Positions 54,571 through 63,410 of a stretch of DNA of 64,000 nucleotides are shown here, one piece after another. The DNA is from Geothrix sp. 21YS21S-4 (GTDB lineage: Bacteria; Acidobacteriota; Holophagae; Holophagales; Holophagaceae). The stretch spans positions 2,170,001-2,234,000 of the forward strand of contig NZ_CP132719.1 of assembly GCF_030845995.1 (NCBI RefSeq). Direction: 5' to 3'. Under the pieces are notes generated by a model, which did no database searches, was not told the origin of the DNA, and saw only the letters and a program-made list of their open reading frames with translations. The stretch's first letter is position 1, and every line of letters starts with the position of its first letter. Position numbers and translations under genes: made by a program.

Positions 54571-55716
54571 ATGCATCAGCCCAATCGCGTGCGTGTCGGT
54601 CGGCTGCGCTCCCTCCTTGCGGCTGCCGTGGTCGCGGCCTCGGGACTGGGCGCTCAGGAACCGGCGGCGATCCAGGTGCAGGCCCATGCGTCGAAATGGG
54701 ATTATCCCAAGGAACTGAAGGTGCCCGAGGGTTCCCGCACCCATCTGGTGGAAAAGGGCGACACCCTGTGGGACCTGGCCGGCAAATACCTCGGCAATTC
54801 CTACGCCTGGCCCCAGATCTGGGAGCTGAACCAGTGGGTGAAGGATCCCCATTGGATCTACCCCGGCGATCCCCTCGTCATCGACCTCACCCGGGCGGTC
54901 GCCACCCCCGACTCCCTGCCTGAAGGGGTCGCCAACCTCCTTCCCGATCAGCACCGCGCCGACCCCAGCGCCGTCCGCCGGCCGGAACTGGGCTTCAGTT
55001 TCCAGGATTTCATCCAGCTGCCTTTCCTGGCGCCCCAGGGCGCCGAGGCCCACTACAAGAGCCAGGGGGCTTTCGTCCTCACCTCCAACCGGCGCGAGGA
55101 CCGGCGCTTCCTCGCCGAGGGCGAGACGGTCTACCTCAACGGGGGAGCGGACCAGGGCGTGAAGGGCGGGGACCGCTTCCTGGTCCTGAAGACCGTGGCC
55201 CGCAAGGTGAGCCATCCCCTTCATCCGCGCCAACACCTCGGCGACGTCATCCAGCAGGTGGGCGTGATCCGGGTGTTGACCGTCCAATCCAAGGGCTCGG
55301 TGGCCATCATCGAGCGGTGCATGGACACCGTCGAGGCCGGCGACCATCTCGTGCGGTTCGTCGAACCCGCCAACCTGCCGGCCCAGTTGCGGACGGACAC
55401 CGCCGATCCCATCAAGATCGCGCCGGACGCCGCCGCCGTGGTCTATGCCCGCGAAGGGCGCCTCAACATCGGCGGCGGGGACATGGTGATCGTGGACAAG
55501 GGGAGCGCCAACGGGTTGAAGGTGGGCGACGTCCTGCTGGGCGTCCGCCTCCGGCCCTATCCCGTGGGCCCCGAGGGCGACCGGCACCCGGCCACGGAGA
55601 CCGCCGTCCACTACCTGGGCCAGGCCCTCGTGGTGCGGGCCGACGCCCAGACCGCCACGTGCCGGATCCTCCGCTCCACCGAAGAGGTGCGGATGGGGGA
55701 CGTGCTCACCCGCTAG
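54571..55716 (+). CDS. LysM-domain secreted protein
   Basis: 381 residues. Signal peptide (SLLAAAVVAASGLGAQ). A LysM domain at about 58-107 (HLVEKGDTLWDLAGKYLGN, WELNQWVKDPHWIYPGDPL), then about 270 residues of beta-rich repeats around GGDRFLVLKTVARKV and LNIGGGDMVIVDKG. It should bind peptidoglycan. A TATAAT at 54533-54538 overlaps the end of the previous gene. Confidence 0.83.
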   Translation: MHQPNRVRVGRLRSLLAAAVVAASGLGAQEPAAIQVQAHASKWDYPKELKVPEGSRTHLVEKGDTLWDLAGKYLGNSYAWPQIWELNQWVKDPHWIYPGDPLVIDLTRAVATPDSLPEGVANLLPDQHRADPSAVRRPELGFSFQDFIQLPFLAPQGAEAHYKSQGAFVLTSNRREDRRFLAEGETVYLNGGADQGVKGGDRFLVLKTVARKVSHPLHPRQHLGDVIQQVGVIRVLTVQSKGSVAIIERCMDTVEAGDHLVRFVEPANLPAQLRTDTADPIKIAPDAAAVVYAREGRLNIGGGDMVIVDKGSANGLKVGDVLLGVRLRPYPVGPEGDRHPATETAVHYLGQALVVRADAQTATCRILRSTEEVRMGDVLTR

Positions 55717-55719
55717 GGC

Positions 55720-56298
55720 TCACCTCCGGCTGAGCGCGACCACCACCCGCCGCCCCCGGGTCGGCAACGTGTAGGGCGTGGGCGACGCAGTCCAGTCCCC
55801 GGGGAGGGATTCCCGTTCCCAATCCGGCCCCTTGAGGGCGAGGAACGGCGCGCCCGGCCGGCCGTGCCGCGCCCACCAGCCCGCCAACTGCTCCAGCGAA
55901 CCCAGGGCCTTGGCGGTTCCCAGATCCGCGCCCAGCGGCGCCAGGTCTTCCAGGCGGCCGTGCAGCGGACGGAGGTTGGGGAGGGGCAACTCCAGGGCGG
56001 CCTGGCGGACGAAGGCGAGCTTCTTGGCGGAGGCGTCCACCGCGAGGATCTCCAAATCCGGCCGGGCGAGGGCCAGGACCACCGCCGGACACCCCATTCC
56101 CGTCCCCAGGTCCGCCACCCGGGCCCCGGCCGGAAGCGCTTCCAGGAAGGGCAGCAGGACGGCGGCATCCAGCAGCAATTCCTCGTAGCGCTCGGACTTG
56201 GCCAGGGCCGTGAGCGCGTGGGTGCGATTCCAGCGGTCGAGAAGCGCCAAGTAGCGCTCCAACGGAGATTCCAACGTGGAGGGAAGGCGCGGTTCCAT
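55720..56298 (-). CDS. rsmG: 16S rRNA (guanine-527-N7)-methyltransferase
   Basis: 192 residues. LLDRWNRTHALTALA at the start, SAM motif RVADLGTGMGCPAVVLAL, ILAVDASAKKLAFVRQAA. The length and motif order fit RsmG, which methylates G527 of 16S rRNA. It converges on the LysM gene with a 3-base gap. Confidence 0.85.
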   Translation of the reverse strand: MEPRLPSTLESPLERYLALLDRWNRTHALTALAKSERYEELLLDAAVLLPFLEALPAGARVADLGTGMGCPAVVLALARPDLEILAVDASAKKLAFVRQAALELPLPNLRPLHGRLEDLAPLGADLGTAKALGSLEQLAGWWARHGRPGAPFLALKGPDWERESLPGDWTASPTPYTLPTRGRRVVVALSRR

Positions 56299-56468
56299 CC
56301 CTTCAGGATGCCAGCCGGGGAAAAGGGGGCATTGATTTTTTGCAGATGCAACCTATTTCATGGTCGCATTCAGGATCTCGCAGCTTTTTTGGAACCCCTT
56401 CCACACTTCGCGGCATTTACACCCAGGGGATCGGCATCGACTGATTTCGTGCAATTATCATATCTCCA

Positions 56469-56497
56469 TTGACCAATGCATTCATTCACCTGATAAT
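56469..56497 (+). promoter_or_regulatory. Promoter of ybeY
   Basis: TTGACC (56469-56474), 17-base spacer, GATAAT (56492-56497). The ATG is 36 bases on. It is the best sigma-70 match in the window and lies in an AT-rich 235-base gap between rsmG and ybeY. Confidence 0.7.
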
Positions 56498-56533
56498 GCT
56501 TTTTCTCTGATTGATCTTCTACAGGAGCCGGCT

Positions 56534-57265
56534 ATGAATGCGAACCATCCGCCCTTCCAGGTCGACTGGTCCAGCCGGAGCAAAATGCGCGGTCCCGGCG
56601 AGCAGTCCCTCGGGAAACTCCTGCAGAGCCTGCGAGATCGCCTTGCCCCTGAAGCCCAGGGGGTATCTTTGACTTATGTCGATGATCGCGGCATGAGAAA
56701 ACTCAACCGCGAGCATCGCGGGAAAAACATGACGACGGACGTGCTGAGCTTCCCGTCGAGCACGGAGCAGGGCGCCTTCCCGCATCTCGGCGACATCGTC
56801 ATCAGCCTTCCCACCGCGGAAAAGATGGCGAAAAAATTCGGCGTCAGCCGGCGCCGAGAGGTGGAAACCCTGGTCATCCACGGTTTTCTCCACCTCTGCG
56901 GCCTCGATCACGAAAAGGATCGGGGCGAGATGATGGAAATCCAGGCCCAGCTCGAGCGGGAGTTGCTGGAAGACGAGCCGCTGGCCATGAGCCTCAAGCG
57001 CGGCCGCAAGCCGGGCAGCAAGGTGAAGAAGCTGAAGGACGGCACCCGCGTGGTGGTCACCGGCCGCGCCGCCGCCGCCCTCGTCCGCCGCGAGCGGGTG
57101 AAGAAGGAAAAGAAGGTCAAGCCGCGCAAGCCGGCCAAGGCCAAGGAGGCCGCCCCCAAGCGGGGCCCCGGCCGTCCGCGGAAGGAAGCCGCCGTCGCCG
57201 TTCCGGCCAAGCGCGTGGCGCGGCGCCGCAAGGTGGCCCCTTCCCGCAGCGGCGTCATCGCGTAG
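56534..57265 (+). CDS. ybeY: Endoribonuclease YbeY with basic C-terminal extension
   Basis: 243 residues; normal YbeY is about 150-165. The catalytic domain ends near residue 155: SLTYVDDRGMRKLNREHRGK, TDVLSFPS, LGDIVISLP, and the zinc site HGFLHLCGLDH. The last about 85 residues are Lys/Arg/Pro-rich, with KRGPGRPRKE, an AT-hook-like motif. YbeY helps 16S rRNA maturation. ATG with CAGGAG upstream. The tail may bind RNA or DNA. Confidence 0.93.
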   Translation: MNANHPPFQVDWSSRSKMRGPGEQSLGKLLQSLRDRLAPEAQGVSLTYVDDRGMRKLNREHRGKNMTTDVLSFPSSTEQGAFPHLGDIVISLPTAEKMAKKFGVSRRREVETLVIHGFLHLCGLDHEKDRGEMMEIQAQLERELLEDEPLAMSLKRGRKPGSKVKKLKDGTRVVVTGRAAAALVRRERVKKEKKVKPRKPAKAKEAAPKRGPGRPRKEAAVAVPAKRVARRRKVAPSRSGVIA

Positions 57266-57353
57266 AGCCCCGAAAGCTCCGCGTGGCAAACGGGCCTGAA
57301 GCCCGATAAAATGGCCCTTTGGCCCGGTCCCGGGCCGCGCCGTCGGAGCCTTT

Positions 57354-58073
57354 GTGATCAACCTTCTCCTCGGCCTGGGCACTGCCCTCGCCGTGATCCT
57401 GCTCGCCACCCTGTTGAGCATCAAGCTGTGGATCAGCGTCCCCATCGGCATCCTGGCCGGCGGGGCGCTGTTCATCTGGCAGGGCCGGAAGGTCCAGCAG
57501 GAACTGGAAAAGATCTTCACTCGCGCCGGCGACCTGCTGAAGAAGCAGCAGTTCGACAAGGCCATCGAGGCCATGAAGGAGGGCTACCGCTTCGCCCCCC
57601 GGCAGTTCCTGGTGAAGGGCAGCATCGACGGGCAAATCGGCGTGGTGCAGTACCTCCGCAAGAAGAACGACGAGGCCGAACCCCTGCTGGCCGCCGCCTC
57701 CATGCAGCACTACATCGCCAAGGCCATGCTGGGAGTCCTCCAGTGGAAGCGCGGCGAGAAGAAGAAGGCCAAGGAGACCTTCGAGCTGGCCCTCAAGTCC
57801 GGCAAGAAGGAGAGCCTGCTGTACGCCGTCTACGCCTACGTCCTGGTGGAGATGGGCGAGCGGGACAAGGCCATCGACGCGCTGAACCGCGGCCTCGGCA
57901 TCTGCAAGGGCGACGAGCGCCTCATCACCAACCGCAACCTGCTGCAGAACGGCAAGGCCCTCAAGATGAAGGTCTACGGCGAGCAGTGGTACCAGTTCCT
58001 CCTCGAGCGGCCCATGATCCGCCAGGACGCCCCGCCCTTCGCCCGCGTCTCCCGGCGCGCGCTCCGCGGCTGA
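57354..58073 (+). CDS. Membrane-anchored TPR protein
   Basis: 239 residues. Two membrane helices at about 2-24 and 26-44, then a cytoplasmic region with TPR-like helices ([60 protein letters not shown]). GTG start with GGAG upstream. Precedes yebC by 43 bases. Function unknown. Confidence 0.75.
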   Translation: MINLLLGLGTALAVILLATLLSIKLWISVPIGILAGGALFIWQGRKVQQELEKIFTRAGDLLKKQQFDKAIEAMKEGYRFAPRQFLVKGSIDGQIGVVQYLRKKNDEAEPLLAAASMQHYIAKAMLGVLQWKRGEKKKAKETFELALKSGKKESLLYAVYAYVLVEMGERDKAIDALNRGLGICKGDERLITNRNLLQNGKALKMKVYGEQWYQFLLERPMIRQDAPPFARVSRRALRG

Positions 58074-58116
58074 ATTCCCACCCGACCCGTTCCCGTCCCC
58101 ACCTCTGGAGCAAGCC

Positions 58117-58848
58117 ATGTCCGGCCACAATAAATGGTCCACCATCAAGCACAAGAAGGGCGCCGCGGACGCCAAGCGCGGCAAGATCTTCACCAAGATC
58201 CTGAAGGAAATCACCGTCGCCGCGCGCCTGGGCGGCGGTGACGTCGCCAGCAATCCCCGGCTGCGGCTCGCCGTGGATCAGGCCAAGGGCAGCAACATGC
58301 CCAAGGACAACTGGGAGCGCGCCATCAAGAAGGGCACCGGCGAACTCGAAGGCGTCACCTACGAGGAAGTGGTCTACGAAGGCTACGGCCCCGGCGGCGT
58401 GGCCCTCCTCATCGAGGCCATGACCGACAACAAGAACCGCACCACCCCGGAAGTCCGCAGCTACTTCGCCAAGTTCGGCGGCGACCTCGGCGCCCAGGGC
58501 TCCGTGGCCTACCTGTTCTCCAAGCAGGGCCAGATCGTGGTGGAGCCCGAAGTCTCCGAGGACAAGGTGATGGAAATCGCCCTGGAGGCCGGCGCCGACG
58601 ACGTGGCCAACGAGGGCGAGGCCTGGGTCATCAAGACCAGCCCCGAGGCCTACCAGGCCGTCAAGGACGCTGTCGACGCCGCCAAGCTCCCCGTGATCGA
58701 GGCCAAGCTCATCATGGACCCCAGCACCAGCACCGCCCTCGAAGGCTCGAAGCTCACCAGCTTCCTCAAGCTCGTGGACCTGCTGGAGGACAACGACGAC
58801 GTGCAGAACGTGTGGCACAACGGCGACTACGAGGAACCCGAAGACTGA
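58117..58848 (+). CDS. yebC: YebC/TACO1-family protein
   Basis: 243 residues. Opening [20 protein letters not shown] and [20 protein letters not shown] are family-defining. YebC proteins act as transcription or translation regulators; ribosome-linked translation of proline stretches has been reported for the family. The 3' end is duplicated downstream (58990-59096). Confidence 0.95.
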   Translation: MSGHNKWSTIKHKKGAADAKRGKIFTKILKEITVAARLGGGDVASNPRLRLAVDQAKGSNMPKDNWERAIKKGTGELEGVTYEEVVYEGYGPGGVALLIEAMTDNKNRTTPEVRSYFAKFGGDLGAQGSVAYLFSKQGQIVVEPEVSEDKVMEIALEAGADDVANEGEAWVIKTSPEAYQAVKDAVDAAKLPVIEAKLIMDPSTSTALEGSKLTSFLKLVDLLEDNDDVQNVWHNGDYEEPED

Positions 58849-59150
58849 GGTTCCGTGCCCCACGCCCTCCGGGCGAACGCTGAGCGACCGACGTTGTCGG
58901 TCGCATGCGTTTCTGGCTGCCCGCGATCGCACGGCGCACCACGCCGTGCTCCCACTCGCCGTTTCGCGGACTCGCGGAGCGGGGCCCCCGGCACAACGGC
59001 GACTACGAGGAACCCGAAGACTGAGGTTCCGCGCCCCACGCCCTCCGGGCGAATGCTGAGCGGCCGGCATTCTCGGCCGGTTATGTTTTTGGCCGCCTCC
59101 GGGCTGGAGCGGGGATCCGCCTCAAAAGGAACTACGAGGAACGTAAAGAC
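58814..59150 (+). repeat. Duplicated 3' end of yebC with hairpins
   Basis: Bases 58814-58920 (the last 11 codons plus downstream) recur at 58990-59096. In both, the coding end is followed by a hairpin: GCGACCGAC-GTT-GTCGGTCGC in copy 1, and a CGGCCG ... CGGCCG form in copy 2, with different bases but the same pairing. A third short match, ACTACGAGGAAC, is at 59131. The 391-base gap to the carboxypeptidase contains only this and a palindromic element. Confidence 0.75.
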
Positions 59151-59230
59151 AGATAAGGATCACCACCAAGACACGAAGACACCAAGAAGAGCTGGGATGA
59201 AATCCTGATGCGGTTCTTGGCGTGCTCGAT
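59150..59230. repeat. Palindromic CACCAAG element, copy 3
   Basis: Left arm GATAAGGATCACCACCA (59152-59168) is the exact complement of the right end of copy 1 (32371-32387). GATGCGGTTCTTGG (59207-59220) is also shared. It ends at the carboxypeptidase stop codon. Confidence 0.7.
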
Positions 59231-59238
59231 GTCTAGGG

Positions 59239-60888
59239 TCATTCCTGGGCCAGGGGCGCGGACAGGGAGTGGGGGCCCGTGGGAGCGGATTCTCCTCCTC
59301 CCACCGCCAGGATGGGGAACCTCGGGGGTTCGCCCCACATGCCGTCGCCCCGCAGGAGGGCGGGATGGAACAGGCCCCAGAACGCCAGGCTGTCGGTGCT
59401 CCGCGGGTCGAGCAGGTAGAAGGCCAGGCGGCCCAGCGGCTGATCCATGGGCACGTAGAGGGCGCGGTCCAGGTCGGCAGGGGTCCAGGCCGCCTGCAAT
59501 TTCTGGGGCTGGAGATCGGCCTTCCAGGCTCCCCGCAGTTCGAGGGTAAACGTCCCCTGATAGGCCGACGTCGCCAACTTCCGGGCCGTTTCCTGGAAGA
59601 AGAGAAGAGGCAGGCCCTTCGGCCGCCGGCGCCCTTCCAGCACCTGCACGCCGTGGGCGCGGAGAAGGGGCAGAACCGCGGGAGCGAAGGCGGGATCCAC
59701 CAGGTAGCCCCGGGGCACGGGCACGAAGTCCTGCCCCTCGAAGCCCACGAAGCTGGGCAGTTCCAGGCGGGTGCGGCTCTTCTCGCCCACCAGGCGGCCC
59801 TTTGCGTCGCGGATGGGATCCACCCATTCGAAGGCGTAGCGCTCCACCTCCTTCAGCTTCGCCGACAGCGGAAGGGAGACCTGGCCATTCGCCCAGCCCT
59901 CGCTCCAGCGGCGCTGGGCCTGGCGGAGTTCCGAGCGGATTTCGTTGCGATGGGCGACCATCCAGCGGAAACACGCCAGGACGAAGCGGCGGGTATCGGA
60001 GATCCGGTCGGGCCAGGCGCGGTAGACGTAGCTTTCGGACAGGACCGCGAGGCGGTTCCGCAGCGCAGGGTAGTTGGTGAGCAGCCGCGGATGAGCGTCG
60101 TAGGTCTCCCAGGCGGTGGGCGGCTTGTCGGGCGTGGGGCGGTAGGGCGCGAAGTTGCCGTAGTCGTAGGTCGGCATCCCCTCGGCCTTCAGCTCCTCGC
60201 GCACCTCCACCAGCATCCGGCGGTTGAAGGCCAGGAGCCCCTCGTCCGCGCCCAGGGTGCAGGCGGGGCCGTGGGTCAGGTGGAATCCGTGGGTGCTGCC
60301 GTTGGTGGTGTGGAGGTCCAGGACGGCGGCGGGATCGAAGTCCTGGAGCATCGCCAGCAACCAGCGGGTGTTGGGCGCCGCGGCCTTCATCAGGTCCCGG
60401 TTCAGGTCGAGGCCCTGGGCGTTCTCGCGCCGTCCCACGCCACTTTCCGATGGGTTCGGCTGCCAGGGGCGGATGGCGGGGTCCAGCGCGTCCGTGCCGT
60501 CGGCGTTGTAGGCGGGCATCACCACCAGGTCGAGGTTCCGGCGCAGGTCGGGATGCTTTCCCTGCAGCAGTTCCCGCACCACCTGCTGGATGGCTTCCTT
60601 GCCCTCCACTTCCCCCGCGTGGATGTTGGCGTTCACGTAGACCCGCAGGGCGTCGGGGCTCGTCCCCTTCAGCCGCCAGGCCAGAAGCGGCTTGCCCGTC
60701 TCGGTGGCGCGGGGAGCGCCCGCGGGGCGGTAGGGCTCCAGCCCCGGCGCGCGCTTCCGGAGGGCCTCCATGAAGCCGCGCACCTCCGCCACGGTGGAGG
60801 TGCGCGCGAACTGCGTGCGTTCAGGGATGGTCTCGGGCCACTGGGCGAGCAGCCCCGTCGCCGCCAGCCCCACCAGAAGGGACCGCAC
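59239..60888 (-). CDS. M14-family zinc carboxypeptidase
   Basis: 549 residues. Signal-like start (LLVGLAATGLLA). Zinc site NIHAGEVEGKE with HxxE, second His in LDLHTTNGS, and catalytic Glu in AVLSESYVYR. It is likely periplasmic and removes C-terminal amino acids or acts on muropeptides. The GTG at 60888 is 5 bases after the previous stop; no strong ribosome site. A long open frame further upstream is not part of it. Confidence 0.87.
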   Translation of the reverse strand: MRSLLVGLAATGLLAQWPETIPERTQFARTSTVAEVRGFMEALRKRAPGLEPYRPAGAPRATETGKPLLAWRLKGTSPDALRVYVNANIHAGEVEGKEAIQQVVRELLQGKHPDLRRNLDLVVMPAYNADGTDALDPAIRPWQPNPSESGVGRRENAQGLDLNRDLMKAAAPNTRWLLAMLQDFDPAAVLDLHTTNGSTHGFHLTHGPACTLGADEGLLAFNRRMLVEVREELKAEGMPTYDYGNFAPYRPTPDKPPTAWETYDAHPRLLTNYPALRNRLAVLSESYVYRAWPDRISDTRRFVLACFRWMVAHRNEIRSELRQAQRRWSEGWANGQVSLPLSAKLKEVERYAFEWVDPIRDAKGRLVGEKSRTRLELPSFVGFEGQDFVPVPRGYLVDPAFAPAVLPLLRAHGVQVLEGRRRPKGLPLLFFQETARKLATSAYQGTFTLELRGAWKADLQPQKLQAAWTPADLDRALYVPMDQPLGRLAFYLLDPRSTDSLAFWGLFHPALLRGDGMWGEPPRFPILAVGGGESAPTGPHSLSAPLAQE

Positions 60889-60893
60889 GGCGG

Positions 60894-61364
60894 CTACCGC
60901 GCCGAGAGGGTGGCGCCCGCCGCCAGCGGCATCTCCGGAGCCGGCGCGGGCCGGGCGCCGAACAGCCCCTTGTTGAAGGCCACGAAGCTGGCGGCGAGGA
61001 ACAGCACCAGGGCGAGCAGGGCTGCGCCCCGCTTCCCCACGGCCAGGGCCTTGGGCGCCATCTCCGCCATCCCCACGAGGATGAAGACCAGCAGCAGCTT
61101 GATGTGGAAATAGGTCCCGTTCTTGAAAGGGTTCTGGCCGCCCTGCAGCTTCAGGAACAGCAGGCCGATGCCCGCGATGAGGGCCACCCGGAAGCCCCAG
61201 GCGGCGACCTTGGACCACACCGCGGCGGCGAGTCCGCGCAGCTCCCCGCGCCCTTCCTCGAAGCCCGACAGCAACAGCGCCACCACGCCGGCGCCACCGC
61301 CCACGGCAAGGGCGACGAAGTGCAGCCAACGGACGAGATTCAGGGCCTCGAGCTTGAGGTTCAT
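60894..61364 (-). CDS. Four-helix membrane protein
   Basis: 156 residues with four membrane helices. LVRWLHFVALAVGGGAGVVA and FHIKLLLVFILVGMAEM resemble CopD/DUF2269-type integral proteins with His in helices, which may bind heme. Function unknown. It is coupled to the M14 gene (5-base gap). Confidence 0.65.
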   Translation of the reverse strand: MNLKLEALNLVRWLHFVALAVGGGAGVVALLLSGFEEGRGELRGLAAAVWSKVAAWGFRVALIAGIGLLFLKLQGGQNPFKNGTYFHIKLLLVFILVGMAEMAPKALAVGKRGAALLALVLFLAASFVAFNKGLFGARPAPAPEMPLAAGATLSAR

Positions 61365-61430
61365 GCGCGCCTCGCGAAGAAGACCCCCAGGGTAGCAGCC
61401 CTGCTAGGCTCGACTGACCGGAGGAAAGCC

Positions 61431-62396
61431 ATGGCCAAGCTGCGCGTCGCCGTCGTCGGCGTAGGACATCTCGGGCAGCACCATGCCCGCATCGCGGCTT
61501 CGGCACCCGACGCGATCCTGGCGGCGGTGGTGGATCCCGATCCCGCGCGGGGCCCGGAAATCGCCGGGAAATTCAGCGCGCCGTGGGCCGCCTCCCTCGG
61601 CGAGGTTCTCGCCGACGTGGACGCCGTCCAGATCGCCGCGCCCACGGGCTTCCACCACGCCCTGGGAACCGCCGCTCTGGCCGCCGGGAAGCACGTCCTC
61701 ATGGAGAAGCCCCTCGCCGCGTCGCTCGACGAAGGCACGGCGCTGCTCCAGGCGCTCCACGCGGCGCGGATCGCGAATCCCGGAATCGTGGCCCAGGTGG
61801 GCCATCTCGAGCGCTTCAATCCCGCGGTGGTGGCGCTTCGCAGCCGCGGGTTCAAGCCGCGCTTCCTGGAGGCCGTGCGGGTCTCGCCCTTCCCCGCCCG
61901 CAGCCTGGAAGTGGACGTGGTGATGGACGTGATGATCCACGACCTGGACCTCCTCCGCGCCCTGGTGGGCCGGCCCGTGCTGGACGTGGAAGCCGTGGGC
62001 GTCCCCGTCCTCACGCCCTACGCGGACCTGGTGAACGCGCGCCTAAAGTTCGAGGGCGGCGCCTTCGCCACCGTCACCGCCAGCCGCGTGGCGCGCAAGA
62101 AGGAGCGCACCCTGCGGGCCTTCGGCGACAAGGAATACGCCAGCCTCGACTTCGCCGCCCAGAAGCTGGAGCTGCTCCGCCTGGTGATGGGCCCCGACGG
62201 CCCCGAAGTCCAGCCCGAAACCGCCGGCATTGAGGAAGGCGAACCGCTGCGCCTGGAGATCGAGGCCTTCCACGCGGCGTGCCTGGGCCGGTCCGCGGAG
62301 GGCGTCACCTGGGAGGAGGGCCAGGAGGCCATGCGTGTGGCCGACCAGGTCCAGAAGGCCGTCGCCAAGAGCCTCGCCGACCTCCAGCAGGGATGA
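61431..62396 (+). CDS. Gfo/Idh/MocA-family oxidoreductase
   Basis: 321 residues. N-terminal Rossmann fold: RVAVVGVGHLGQHHARI, then AAPTGFHHALGTAAL, and HVLMEKPLA, the substrate Lys motif. C-terminal dimer domain with MDVMIHDLDLLRALVG. The substrate is unknown; some members act in lipid A sugar synthesis. GAGG upstream of ATG. The stop overlaps the next ATG by 4 bases. Confidence 0.87.
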   Translation: MAKLRVAVVGVGHLGQHHARIAASAPDAILAAVVDPDPARGPEIAGKFSAPWAASLGEVLADVDAVQIAAPTGFHHALGTAALAAGKHVLMEKPLAASLDEGTALLQALHAARIANPGIVAQVGHLERFNPAVVALRSRGFKPRFLEAVRVSPFPARSLEVDVVMDVMIHDLDLLRALVGRPVLDVEAVGVPVLTPYADLVNARLKFEGGAFATVTASRVARKKERTLRAFGDKEYASLDFAAQKLELLRLVMGPDGPEVQPETAGIEEGEPLRLEIEAFHAACLGRSAEGVTWEEGQEAMRVADQVQKAVAKSLADLQQG

Positions 62397-63337
62397 ACCA
62401 GCTCTACGACCTCGCCTCCCTCGCCAAGCCCCTGGTGACGGCGCCGCTAGCGCTCGCTTTCCTGGATCTGGACGCGGATCGGCGCTGGGCGCTGGGGTTC
62501 TCCGATCGCGAAGCGCCCCTGACGGTGCGACAGTTGCTGTCGCACAGCTCGGGCCTTCCGCCGTGGCGGCCTTTCACGGGCGAATCCGTGGCGGTCCAAC
62601 TGCGCCGCGGCGTTCCGGATCATCCCCTGCTGCGGACGCCCCCCGGCCCAGTGGTCTACTCCGACCTCAACTACCGGCTGCTGACGGAACTGCTGGAGGC
62701 CGAGACCGGCGTTCCCTTCGCGCGCCTGGGCGCGGCCTCGGGGCTCAGCCCCGCGCCGTGGCCGGCGGAACCCGCGTCCGTCCCCGACGCCCCCGACGCC
62801 GAAGCCTGGCGGCTGGCCACGGACCGGCCCCTCCCTCCCCGCGCGCCCCACGAGCCCCAGGACGTCAACGCGCGCGCCGGCATGCGCGGCCACGCGGGCT
62901 TCGGAGCCACGCGTCCGCAGTTGGAACAGGCCCTCCAACGGTGGGTGGCCTCCGGGTGGGCGGACCGCATGGCCGTTCCCACGGCCACGGCGGACAGCGG
63001 CACGGTGTGGGGCCTGGGGCTCCAAGCGGCGGGCTCGGCTCCCGGTCATTGGGGCGCGCTCCTGGCGGAAGTGCCGCAGGGGCGGGGCGTCGTCGTGGTG
63101 GAGGATTCCACCGAGGAGGAGCCCCTTCCCTGCCCCGACGCGGAACCCGCTCCCGGCCCTGCTTCGGGCTGGTGGTTTCACCTCGGCTACACGGGTCCCC
63201 TGCTCGCCTACCGCCCTTCGGACAGCACCTGCATCGGCCTGCTCGTCCACCGGCGCGGCCCCGCGGGCGACCTGCTCTCCGCCACCGCCCTCCGCGCCCG
63301 GCGCTGGACCATTCTTCGCCGCTGGCTGGACGCGTAA
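62393..63337 (+). CDS. Serine hydrolase (beta-lactamase-like) lacking its N-terminal segment
   Basis: 314 residues. Ser9-x-x-Lys12 in DLASLAKPLVT, LRQLLSHSSGLPPW-like VRQLLSHSSGLPPWR, YxN in VVYSDLNYRLL and HLGYTG near the end. Other members have about 40-60 residues of strands before the SxxK motif, but here the ATG leaves only eight. It overlaps the previous stop (ATGA). The enzyme may be inactive or have an upstream start, which I could not support. Confidence 0.75.
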   Translation: MNQLYDLASLAKPLVTAPLALAFLDLDADRRWALGFSDREAPLTVRQLLSHSSGLPPWRPFTGESVAVQLRRGVPDHPLLRTPPGPVVYSDLNYRLLTELLEAETGVPFARLGAASGLSPAPWPAEPASVPDAPDAEAWRLATDRPLPPRAPHEPQDVNARAGMRGHAGFGATRPQLEQALQRWVASGWADRMAVPTATADSGTVWGLGLQAAGSAPGHWGALLAEVPQGRGVVVVEDSTEEEPLPCPDAEPAPGPASGWWFHLGYTGPLLAYRPSDSTCIGLLVHRRGPAGDLLSATALRARRWTILRRWLDA

Positions 63338-63410
63338 CGGGAATTTCCAGCATGCGCCCACGGAGCGCTGGAGTTGCATCCAGCCGCGGAAGGCCATGGT
63401 CAAATAGGGC

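Noticed and set aside
59239-61506. Single 755-aa protein across the M14 and membrane protein genes
   Set aside because: The upstream part is low-complexity and in the wrong frame for the four-helix protein; the GTG at 60888 gives a normal M14 enzyme.
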